From NCBI GenBank assembly GCA_030386875.1, contig CM059559.1, positions 62,200,392-62,264,391 on the forward strand: DNA of 64,000 bases, written 5' to 3'. Below are positions 12,678 to 23,064 of the stretch, piece after piece (position 1 is the stretch's first letter; every line of letters starts with the position of its first letter). The notes under the pieces are model-generated. The model saw nothing but the letters and a program-made list of their open reading frames with translations. It did no database searches and had not been told where the DNA came from. This DNA comes from Morinoia aosen (taxonomy: Eukaryota; Arthropoda; Malacostraca; Amphipoda; Talitridae). A program made the position numbers and the translations under genes.

Positions 12678-14476
12678 TTGCTAGATCCTGCTCTGCTAGC
12701 TAGGTGTCCAATGCGCTGGACTCAGAAAGCGGGCAGCAGACGTAGTGGGCGGTTATTATTCAATTGCAACTCGAAACTGAAGACAACTAGATTCTAAAAA
12801 AATTGTGGAAGCCTATGATCGGAAAGCCCAAAATACGCTAAGATTAAGAAAGATCTGCAAATGAACTCTAGAACTATAACAACAAGTATGTGATCGAGAA
12901 CATAACCGAGACAAAGCAAATGAAGGTACCCGAAGCAAACACCGCGCCCACGTCGCAAGAACGAGACGCGCACAACCGTGGAGGGAGTATAGATATCCTA
13001 GCTCTATGCGCACAACGCTCAGCAGAGGCAGGGCAACACAGGAGCAGCGGTCAGCTCAGGAAAACTGACGAAGAGAAAATTTACTCGTTAATGAATTATT
13101 TCATAACGCTATAGTTAATACTATGATTAGTTGAAAATTCAGATGTCTCAAATGTTAGGAGGAACTCTTATCTTGAGAAATTGGATCTCAAATGATATAC
13201 TAGGCACACCTTCCAGCTTAAGTAAAAAACAGAAACATAGTCAAGAAGAGTGCTCCCCAAAATGAGTTGGTAATTATGTAACGTTAAGTAATCTTTACTA
13301 AATTGAAAGCGACCTACAGATAAAGCAGATCAAAGCTTTCTTCTGTAAGGAATTGCTAGCAGCCCTTTAAGTAACAGACGAAACTAGGTCAAGTAATAAG
13401 GTATTTAATTAAGCGCTTGCCTTCACAGACTCCCAAGGATATAAGTTAGGAGTGCACTCGAGACAATTTCAAATACAAAACAAAAATGAAAATAAAACAC
13501 ACACACTCTTCGTATACAGATATAAAAATGGAAACATATAGCAGAGAAGCAAATTAAGAAGAAGCTCTGTCAGATTACTCCTGCGCTCTCCAGCGACACG
13601 GTCAGAAGATACCGCCAGATAAGACCGCAGGTGCGATATGGTGCAACCCGAAGCTCCCGATCTCGGCCGACAGCACTTTCTGGGCTACAACGAGAGTATA
13701 TATAAATTAAACGTAACCACAAAGCTAATACACGCGCCACTGCGCCTGATCAATTACCACAAGCTCCTCACCACTCAACCGCTTCTACTGCATCTGTTTA
13801 CTCAAAATCCGGTTGTGCGGAAGTTAAATGTGAACTAATAACTTAACTTTAAGGTCAACCTAGAAGTGCCCCGGAAAATCCGTGGGTAATTCTCCACAAC
13901 ATAATTTCTAAATCTAAGCTAAGTCGATAATTTTTATTCATGAAATTAAATTTTCTAATTTTTATTACGGAAGATAACTTTTCCGAAGTAAAATAATAGA
14001 TTACTTTACAACATATTTCAAAAACGCTGCTAAGAAATTGTAAAGAGAAGCAAAATGGGTTCTTTTTCCACCAAAATAATTTGATGAATGAAAAGAATTG
14101 ATCTATTCTAAATTCAAACAAAAACACACGAATAGTTAATTTGCTCTGTAATAATCCAATATGTTATCCTGGAATCAAGGATGATGAGATATGATTTGTT
14201 TGTATCATAACTGTTAAGATGACATTTCTTTATTACGCCGATTATGAGCGGCTACTAAATGTTTTCAATTTTTACTATTTGGTTCATTGTAACAATTTAT
14301 TATGTGATCTTCATTCTCTCAGGGTAGATGTTTTGTCATTGATACGCAATAGGGGTTCATATTTCGGAGTTTTTGTTATTTGAAAAATTGTATTTTCTTT
14401 CGGATTAAATTATGTCGATTTTCGTACGTGCGTGCTTTTGAAACTCTATTTCGAACATTGCGATGCTTTTTTTCAG

Positions 14477-14597
14477 GATTTGGGAAACATTTTGCTGTCG
14501 GCGAGCTTTCTGCCCACTGCGCAGCGTCTAAGCATCTGTGTCATCAAAGCAACCGATCTGCGCTTCTCTGTCGCCGCTGACTCCCTCTCCGAATTTT
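14477..14597 (+). CDS. Synaptotagmin-family protein, exon: start of C2B
   Basis: The exon is 121 bp, phase 0 to phase 1. It encodes D-L-G-N-I-L-L-S-A-S-F-L-P-T-A-Q-R-L followed by S-I-C-V-I-K-A-T-D-L. This is the hallmark start of a synaptotagmin C2B domain (family form L-G-E-L-L-L-S-L-x-Y-L-P-T-A-x-R-L-T-V-x-V-x-K-A-x-N-L). The loop-1 region that follows (R-F-S-V-A-A-D-S-L-S-E-F) lacks the usual K-x-M-D Asp. The acceptor is TTTTTTTCAG and the donor TTTT/GTGAGT-like. The reading frame joins exactly with the exons on both sides. Confidence 0.85.
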
Positions 14598-16371
14598 GTG
14601 AGTTTTGTCTTTCAATTTTGCCTGGAGTGTTTATTTTCCCTTGGATAAAGTACCGAAACTTTTATGGAAAGCATTGAATTGTCTTTCGCTCTCTATTATG
14701 CACGTCTTTTTGATATTATTATGAAGTGCGGTGCGCAATTGGATTCTGGCAACGCATAAAATCCCTTGAACGTTTAAGCAGCTTTATAGCTATTTTCACT
14801 TCTTATTATGGCTTTATTCCCCATTCGTTGTTCTCTTTGATTTCATCATTTACTGATCAATCCATCTCGAAGTTAACGTTGTTGCACTTGGATAGGTCAA
14901 GCCACCGTTCCCCAATTTCCATCTTACCAATACTGACAACAATGTTCCCGGAGAGACTTACGGTCTCGATAGTGTTCAACTTTGTTCAATTTATTGTTTT
15001 CTGCTAAGATACGAATCTTGTTAAGCCTTTGTGAGCAAGAGTGCAAAAAATTTGATTGAACATAGTCTAAAATGTACGTGAACGTTACCCGCTTGCTGAT
15101 GCTGGGGTTGGACCGTCATAGACGAAAAAATAGTCTTTTCATGCCTTTCAGTTTGTTAGACTGTCACAGTCTTAGTATAATATGTAGTTCCTATAAAAGA
15201 TTTATTATGCTCTCCAGCATAGATTCTTATTAGCAATGAAATAAATATCCTTACCGAAAAGAATCCTATGAATTACTCTTTGCCGGCATTTTTTCTCGTT
15301 TATGAAAGCCCGGCATTGGAATGAATGCGAAATGACTATTCAGTGCTTATGGCATAGCGTTCACTATATGATGGTATGTATGTCGTTGGTTAGCCAGCTG
15401 AGCCATCAACTTATGTGTTCATATCATGTTGCTTAAGTTCCAAGATTTGAAACAGATGGGAAGCTATTTAATTAAGCCATCAGTTGAAAGGACGTTTGAA
15501 ATAACACAATTCCTTGGTTATGTCATTCCTGAAATATGTTGTGCGTAAAAAAATCGATGAAAATCATAAATAACTCAAATAAAAGAGAGCACAAGAAATA
15601 TGTCTGGGAAGAACCGAATGGGTTGTGTATAACTGGAAAAATTTCGTGCAATCCATGTTGCTTAGCTTTACCTAGTCAAAGAACTTATTTGTGGGCTTCA
15701 AGCAGATTCATCACTAAGAATTTAATGAATTGTTTGGACTTTGGAGTAGGAGCAAATGTCCAGCCTAGAAGTGCGGTTGTCCACTATGCCTTATGTGTCA
15801 GATTGCGAAATTAGAGCATTTCTGGTAATTGGCCTTTAGTCTGTTGCCTGGCATCGGAGATTACGCTAAGTCTTAGTATTCCGAAATTAATTTTTCAGGT
15901 TATGACATCTACGGTATTATTAATTGCTGCTTTTTACCATTAAATGTAATAACTATTTCACTACATATAGTACTATATTTCAAAAGCTTCAGAGACTGAT
16001 AGAAATTGACGTTATGCCCCGTAATAATTTTCACTCCTATGAATGTGTACAACACGTTTTTATCAGTGGAAAAAATAGATTGAAATTTAATTACTTGTGA
16101 AATATTCTCCTAAACTCGCAAATGGCATGCAAGTGAAGTCTCGCTGTCTGAGGTTTGAGCGGCAGGCTTAGTATCGAAGGACCTTGGATTGACAGGCTTA
16201 GGATCTAGGGCTTTTATTTTATCCTTGAACCTAACGCCATATATGCTCGCATGTTCAAAGCGGCGCCTATTGAGGTTCGATCGCAATGCCTCCGAAATAA
16301 ACAGACTAATCTGTATTGCATCGTTTGTTGGTTGACTTAAACAAAAGTGTACTGTGAACTTTGGATTGCAG
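14598..16371 (+). other. Intron of the synaptotagmin-like gene (1.8 kb)
   Basis: The donor is GTGAG and the acceptor TTGCAG, interrupting a codon after its first base. No gene or clear repeat was seen inside. Confidence 0.7.
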
Positions 16372-16499
16372 ATCCGTATGTTCGGGTGTTGCTGCTGAAC
16401 AAGGGCCGCTTGCTCAAGAAGAAGAAGACCGGCTATTGCAGCCACACCGCCAATCCTCAGTGGAACCAGACGCTCATCTTCTCTCTCCAGCTGCAGCAG
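16372..16499 (+). CDS. Synaptotagmin-family protein, exon: middle of C2B
   Basis: The exon is 128 bp, starting with the last two bases of a split codon and ending in phase 0. It encodes P-Y-V-R-V-L-L-L-N-K-G-R-L-L-K-K-K-K-T, then N-P-Q-W-N-Q-T-L-I-F-S-L. These are the C2B strand 3, the polybasic K-K-K-K-T strand 4 (which binds acidic lipids and SNAREs in the family) and the N-P-x-x-N-E-x-x-x-F step. The residue before P-Y-V is Tyr where calcium-binding C2 domains have Asp (S-D-P-Y-V). The donor GTGTGG after CAG is weak but frame-correct. Confidence 0.85.
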
Positions 16500-19400
16500 G
16501 TGTGGTGCCTAATTCCGTAGCTTTGATTCTCCGTTTCATATGGCGGTGTAACAGTGTTCAAAACGAATTAATGTCTTTCAACTGTAAGAATTCTGAGAAA
16601 AACCTAGGTATATTAGTCCTAAATTGTGTACCTGTCCCGAGACGTCTCTATTGCTAGGACATCTGCGTATTGAGAGATTTAAACCTCAGTTTATTAAGCG
16701 GGGAAAAGGAAATTACCGAGGAGAAAGGCACAGAATAAGGAAATAGAGTACAGAGGAAAATAGAAACAGTGAGTGTATGTTCCACGCGTATCCACACCAG
16801 TGCACCTGTAATCAACACGGGGTAATGAAAACTACTTACAGCACATTTTCGATTATATTTTTTTAAATTTACGAATGAACACATGAGTTAAATCACAGCA
16901 GAATTCGATATGACACATAATATAGGTCTCTCAACCAAGCATCATGTACAACTCACCACAAAGGAATCCCGCTTGAGACAATGTCTCTCCAATAATCCCA
17001 AAAATCGCACACCTTCCCAATCATTTTACTTTTGTATTCTTACGCAAAAGAAGATTCAACATACAAATAAAATTGTGGGTATAACAATATCATGGGAACG
17101 CGAAATATGACATAAATCAGAGCACACTACCGGGCATAATTTCACAAGTAACAGAGAAATTAAGGAGTAACCCGAATTATTGAGATGTGCTTTTCTACGC
17201 ACTCTCGTCAAATAAAATTTCATTTTCGTAACTAGCACGTAACACACGATTTCTGTAGTGTACTTCGCAGTTTCTATCCACTCCAAATGTCGTTTTGCGT
17301 GTACACATGAATTTGTAGTTCGTAGATAAAGTGAAGTGCCGCATGCATGCTGACTGATTCCTCCTCTCAATGGTGCTTGTCCAATGTTGGGCTCATGTCG
17401 GCTGGAGTGGTGTCGATACGCGTCCGTTGCTAATTTCACTGGAACGTTTCCGAGCTTTGACAACTCGTATTTACGCGTGGATCCGATTCGCGCTGTAAGG
17501 GCCTGGGCAGTCGGAACTTCGTACATATCGTTCGAGCATGGCTGCAGACTTCGCGATTGCGTGGTTCTAGTCGGCATGCTGAAGGTGCTTGAGAACTTGA
17601 AGATTCATGTAGGTCAAACTTATGAGTAGCTAATAAGTCGTTTCCATGCTGTGCTTCTCGCCATCCTGCTTCTTACTTTTTGGCGGTCACCGGTGCGTTG
17701 CGGATGCGCTTGGTGCGATGGTTCTGGTTCCTGGTGTAGTTGGTGCGTACTGATTTTGGTGTGATGACGTTAGAATTTGGTGACACAATGATCTTGATGC
17801 ATTAAATTTAGTCTTTCCGCGCCCACATTCATCTGGTGCTAGCATTATGCTGTGTTCGAAGTCAGACACATCGGCCTCGGCGTGCGGCCGGGCTCATCAC
17901 CCACGCAATTTCCTTGTGCCTCTCGATTCTTCCAGCCAGCAAAGACCCCGGTCTGTTCTTGAGCTCCGCTTTTATTCTCGCCGCTTACTTCCTTCTGGAA
18001 GGTTCGTGAGTCTTCCCTCTAGTTCTGATGCGTCGCTCTCCGATTGATCTAACCCTTGAACGCGACCGCATCTTTCTCTTCGCGGCAAATTTCCGTGTGC
18101 TGATAGGCTTTTACTTAACGGGTCTCTCCCCTTGTCCGCGTCATCGCTCCTACGCACTGGTCGATACACCCAAGTTGTGCGCGTTTTCTTCCGCCTATAT
18201 TTGAAATACCCATGGCACACCTTAAATCTCTGTGTTTCCTTGGAAATGGTTCATTTAACATCACTTATCATTCCTCTTAATGTTTCACCATTTAATTGAC
18301 CCCTCAAAGTCTGTGCACAGTTCGGACTAAATGTCTTTTCTAATCTCCCAAATCACCCCCGACTCTTGAGGAGACGTTTCCTCCACAATTCACCCTTACT
18401 GACACCCCCCTACAAAACCTAGTCCCGTCTGTAGCCCGCGCTTTTATTCCATTACAACGGATTATGTATATATATTTCGTTACTCACCATTGAGACAATC
18501 AAATATTCATTAACGTCACATGGTGAACATTTCATACAGGATTCGGTGTATTTCTTCGCTACGGGTTCACAAAATTACCCCAGAAATAAAGAGATTTATA
18601 TCGGTGGTTTTTTAAATAACAATTGTATAATAAAATTTGTGCATTTTTGAAACTCACTTCACGAGTAAGATGATATGATCTGGTTTCATGTTGCTGTTTT
18701 GGAACACAAAGTGCGCTTTCATTTTCATCTATTCCTTTTTAGTCATCAAATTTAGACTGCACTCTTCTAAATCTTTGTGAGTCCACAATATGGTTGCTGC
18801 GCGGCAGCATCCATTTTGCAGGTTGCGTCGTTGTATACAGAGTGGGATGACGAGGCCTACTTTGCACGTTACATCTTTGTATGATTTCACGTCTGGGTTT
18901 CGGTTGTTTTTCGCAATGAAATTCATTTTATAAAGTTAACCTGCTACACTATGGAAAGTTTGTGCAATATTTTATTAGGGAAAGTGACGCATACTTTACC
19001 TTCGAATATAATTCTAAGGAAGGAGGAGTTTCAAAAAACTTTGCTGTAACAATTAATTTTGTTAAGTAAGAAAATGACGAAGATTCCAAGGAAAGCGACA
19101 ATTTGAAACTCAAAATTCCTATAGAGGGTGTTGCAGTCTGAAGAAGAAGTTATCTAGCGTAAATGCAGTTGAGTCTCGGCCGTCTAAAAGAGGATTTGAC
19201 GTTGTGCTCACTGCGCCTTTGAGCCGCATGTGAAGAGGTAGCGTTGAGGGGCGTGCGAAGGAGTATAATGAATTACTGGGCTAAGAACAATATAATATAT
19301 TACTGGGCCAGCGCAAGATGGCTGTGCTGCGAGAAGAAGCAAACAAGTTCAACGGAAAGACAAAACGAACTATAACAGTGTCATGAGATAGGAAGTGAAA

Positions 19401-20500
19401 AGAGTCGCTTAAGCTTCAAATTCAAGGGTTAAGTATTTACGGTAGATTAGAGTGGAAAAAGTTAATTGAATCCCAAATTTAGTTTCAGCTCATGTGATTT
19501 ACACTGGCTACTTAATTTTGCAAAACGTGGAAAAAGTAGGCATGACTTCCATGTGTCGCTGTGTAGCTCACCTTGTCCGTGATACCAATAGTCCACTTGC
19601 TCTTTCGCTGAGGAGCAACAAGTCCTCAGTGCCAGCCCCCAATTGGTTAGAGATCCGTGGTTGTAGCTGAAGATTTGCATCAATCTGATTCTTTATCTAC
19701 ATAAAATTCCAATTTGACGTGTAACGAGTCCTCAGAATGTAAGCTGACTCTTAACGAAACATCTCGTATGGTCTAATGCGGAGTAAATAGCACCACCGTC
19801 GGTGATATGTATTATAAGTTTGTTGACTAGGTCAAATTAAAGTTACTGACGCAACTTGAATTCTTTAAAGGTGATCAAGGTCAAGAACATCCTTAACAGA
19901 TAAAAGGGAAAAATTAATGTGTTTGGTCCTAATGTGGAGTTGCTTGTTTTTGAAGACCCACTGTTCTCATCATACGACCTCTAAAGCTGAGATGTACATC
20001 AAAAGCCGTTAATTGTAGCATGTTATTTACTTCATTGTAAAATGTACATTTGAGAATACTCGTTAGCCTATTTAACCTAACCTAAAAGGTTGTGTTGTAT
20101 TTGGTATTTATAGTAAATAGATATTACAACATCGGATTTGCGAAGTTAGCATAATTGTTTGGGTCTGCTTTGTAAAAACTTTGTAACAAGTTTGTCATGT
20201 AAAAATTCGCAATTGACCAAACTTTACCTAACCTAATCTAATTTAACATAACATAACGCACCTAATGTAATTTGATGAATTCCTTCACGCGAATTAAGAA
20301 AGCCGAGGGATAATTCACTGGTTTTTTTAAGTAGATATATCTTCTGTGTAAATTTCCTTAGTAGCAGTTTATCTCGTACGGGTGTCAACACATTGCTCTA
20401 GGCGCTCAAGGATTTACAGTACGGCTACCGCCTAGAATGTACTTGAGGCTTTCATGAATATGACGTAGTGTCTTATTTCTCAAGCTTCTGGTGAGAAATA

Positions 20501-22029
20501 TAGTAGCGGCCATATAGGTTCGGACAACTGACAACTCGACGAACTATCATCAAAAGCTTCAATACTAGAAGCTGTAATGAGCTCAATTGTACACACATGT
20601 GAAGCCACATGTCTTACCTAACAGGTGTTAAAATCTTTAATCATTTGCGTGAACAAAACACAAGTTGTAAACAAAAACGTATGAATAGCATAATTTCATG
20701 TGGTCGAAAAAGTTCGGCAAACATTATAGAAACTGAATAAATATTTGAAATGTGCTATCAAAATGAAATAAACTTCGTAACAAAGTAATTAACAACTTAA
20801 TATATGGTATGGTACCCTTTATTATCAATAACGGCATGACATCTTCTGCTACAAGACTTCAACAAGTGGCTGCACTCTTCTTGTGTTATTTTTGCCCATT
20901 CATCTTGCAAACAGGTCCACAAATCTTGCAAATTTTGGGGATTCCTGGCCTTTGTCCTTTCTTCTAAAAGTTTCCAAACATTCTCGATAGGATTCAAATC
21001 TTGGCTTTGCGCTGGCCAGCCCATAACAGTGACTTCTTCTTGATCCAGGAATGACTGCACCAATTTTGCAGTGTGACACGGAGCATTGTCTTGCATAAAA
21101 ATGGGGTCTTCGGCTGGAGAGTCCTTGATAACTGGTACCACATGTCTCTGCAGAAGTTCCTTGTACACTTGCGCGTTTACTCTTCCTTCCAGTCGAACTA
21201 GGGAACCGGTACCGTTTGCTGAAATCATGCCGAAGACAATATTGCTACCTCTACCAAACTTGACACTGGATTTGACGCACTGTTTGAACAATCTTTCGCC
21301 ATTTGATCGACAAACAAATCTTTTTCCATCTGATCCAAACAAATTGAACTTCGATTCGTCACTGAAATACACTTTTGCCCACTCAGCGTCAGTCCAGAGA
21401 ACATTCTGTTTAGCAAAGGACAACCTAGCATTTCTGTTCTTCTTGCTGACCAAGGGTTTGACAGCTGGAGTCCTAGCAAGCAGGTTTGCGTCTTCAAGGC
21501 GGCGTGAAACGGTCTTCCTGGGTACTCTGATATCAAGGGACTCGCTAGCGTCACGAAAAATTCCTGCTACAGTTTTGAAACGGTCCTACTTAGCTAGTTT
21601 AACCAATGCAGTATCGTCTCTTGCTGAGGTTTTGGAAGGTCTGCCACGTGACACACCAGCGGTGCTTGAGCTATCCTTCTCTTATGTAACCAAAATATCA
21701 CCAACACTTTTAGGTCGCTTGATAATGATACTAGTCTTGTCTGAATCAATCTGCTTAACTTTTTTTCTGGCAACATTTGTTTCCTCAAACATAGATGTGG
21801 AAAAGAATAGATATCCGAACTTTTTTTGTCCACATGAGGAAATTTTTACTATTCTGATGTATTTGTTTAGAACTTATGTTTTATTCACCCAAATTATTTT
21901 ATATTTCAACACCTGTTAGGCAAGACTTGTGTGTGGGTATAAATTGAGCTCAATGCAGCTTCTAGTATTGATGTTATTGATCATATTTTGTCTAGTCGTT
22001 AGTTGTCCGAACCATCATGGCAACTACTG
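20501..22029 (-). mobile_element. Tc1-like DD34E transposon with long terminal inverted repeats
   Basis: The 1529-bp element is flanked by TA (20499-20500 and 22030-22031). The left end begins TAGTAGCGGCCAT; the right end, reversed, begins CAGTAGTTGCCAT. Both continue with GGTTCGGACAACT and share ATACTAGAAGCTG and CCTAACAGGTGTT, so the terminal repeats run about 190 bp (20501-20690 and about 21835-22029). The transposase is on the minus strand, opposite to the host gene. The moderate divergence of the two repeats and the broken frame show an old, inactive copy. Confidence 0.88.
20797..21830 (-). pseudogene. Tc1-like transposase, broken by in-frame stops
   Basis: The C-terminal 218 residues are open (21453-20797). 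They carry the catalytic triad in Y-F-S-D-E-S-K-F, Q-D-N-A-P-C-H-T-A and D-L-N-P-I-E-N-V-W, with 34 residues between the second Asp and the Glu (DD34E). The C-terminus C-H-A-V-I-D-N-K-G-Y is typical of Tc1. Reading further upstream gives V-S-R-R-L-E-D-A-N-L-L-A-R and a G-R-P box of the N-terminal DNA-binding region. Two stops interrupt that part: TAG just before D-R-F-K-T-V and TAA before the E-K-D-S-S-S stretch. The protein is therefore non-functional as it stands. Confidence 0.88.
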
Positions 22030-22423
22030 TACTTTCCACACTATTTAGCTTTGAATTAATTTTTTTCTGTTGCTTTATATTCACGGTAAAAATGTATGTA
22101 AATTTAAAATAATAGTCTGATTTTGAAGAATACACGCCGTTTTTTGAATTTTGGAGCTGGAACTGACGAAGAATTCATGCGTAAAGTTGCAAAAATGTTA
22201 TTTACTAATTTCTGCCTGAAATGCAGAAACTTATTTGGCTTGTTAACGTTTTTCCTCTTAATTGCAATTCCAGTTTTGATACACGTACCTGGATCTTTTT
22301 TCTTTGCTCCTGTGTTTTCTTACGAACTTTATAAGTCAGAGAATATACTTGGGATGATGATAAGTCGCCAAAAACGTGTCGGTACAGCCAATAAGTTTTC
22401 ACTGATTGCAGTTTCACTTACAG

Positions 22424-22834
22424 GTGGAGTCTGTTTCGATCGTGGTGTGCGTGTGCAGCAGGCAGCCTGTGGTCGGATCGGCCGACCTCAACGGTGTGAA
22501 GGCATCTGCCACTGATAAGAAAGCAAAAAATACGGGCATCGATCATCACTCCTTTGATGAAGCCGCAATGAACAACAACAATCTTACAAATTCTTTCAAC
22601 GAATCTGACACGATAAATAAAAAGAATCTTGCTAATATGAAAGAAGAAACTAACGATTCTAATAAAACGAGCAACAAAAACGGGGACGTTGGCGATGTCG
22701 GGAGGGGAGGCGAGCGGTATGTTGGTAAAGTTGTGTTTGGGGCGCACGTGAAGCTTGTTCAGGCTCGAGACTTTTATAGAGCCATCATCCAGTCACCCAG
22801 AACGCAGCATACTCAGTGGCAAGCTCTGAGGTAA
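22424..22834 (+). CDS. Synaptotagmin-family protein, last exon: end of C2B
   Basis: The exon encodes 136 residues and ends in TAA. It starts V-E-S-V-S-I-V-V-C-V-C-S-R (C2B strand 6), continues after a long insert with R-Y-V-G-K-V-V-F-G-A-H-V (the I-G-x-V-x-x-G strand 7), then D-F-Y-R-A-I-I-Q-S-P-R-T and W-Q-A-L-R-stop, which matches the family ending H-W-x-x-M-L-x-x-P-R ... W-H-x-L. Between strands 6 and 7 lie about 80 residues rich in Asn, Lys, Asp and Ser, where the family has a loop of about ten residues carrying calcium-binding Asp; those Asp are missing. Taken with the other exons this looks like a calcium-independent synaptotagmin; Syt12-type is possible (W-H-A-V-R end in vertebrate Syt12), but the subfamily is not certain. 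Confidence 0.82.
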   Translation: MESVSIVVCVCSRQPVVGSADLNGVKASATDKKAKNTGIDHHSFDEAAMNNNNLTNSFNESDTINKKNLANMKEETNDSNKTSNKNGDVGDVGRGGERYVGKVVFGAHVKLVQARDFYRAIIQSPRTQHTQWQALR

Positions 22835-23064
22835 ATACTTCAGAAATCGTTGCGGCAAGCTCCAAGATAAACATCTTAGAGCTTGCTGTGACGAGCTCTT
22901 CTGTAAACACTCAGAAACACGCGTGGCAAGCTCATACGAAATCACGAGAGTTGCATGGAACCTGTTTTCATTTTCGTGGCCTATGTTAAGAGAATGAAAT
23001 CTTTCGCGGATAATATTCTAGTGACACAATTTCGGCAACCAAAAGAAAAAATTTGCAAAATAAA
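22835..23064 (+). other. Probable 3' UTR with AATAAA signal
   Basis: After the stop codon, diverged copies of a GGCAAGCTC-containing unit recur at about 33-35 bp spacing to about 22935. The first AATAAA on this strand is at 23059-23064, a plausible poly(A) signal. No transcript end can be proven from the sequence. Confidence 0.4.

Larger units (their letters stand above)
4283..14476 (+). other. Intron of the synaptotagmin-like gene (10.2 kb)
   Basis: The intron is bounded by GTATTT at 4283 and a TTTTTTTCAG acceptor ending at 14476, both phase 0. It holds a tandem array, decayed mariner-type transposases on the minus strand, a GTAT-type microsatellite and a small foldback. Outside those I see no coding sequence. 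Confidence 0.55.
16500..22423 (+). other. Intron of the synaptotagmin-like gene (5.9 kb)
   Basis: This phase-0 intron ends with TTCACTTACAG. It contains the Tc1-type element at 20501-22029. Between 17.3 and 18.2 kb the base composition is somewhat GC-richer, with several short open frames on both strands, but none that I recognise. Confidence 0.65.

Noticed and set aside
20080-20270. CCTAACCTAA runs suggesting a TTAGG telomere repeat (also near 55930-56030)
   Set aside because: Irregular short runs without a true (CCTAA)n array; common in introns of many insects.
21086-21919. 277-codon plus-strand frame over the Tc1 element
   Set aside because: It is the antisense shadow of the transposase, which has the conserved DD34E motifs on the minus strand.
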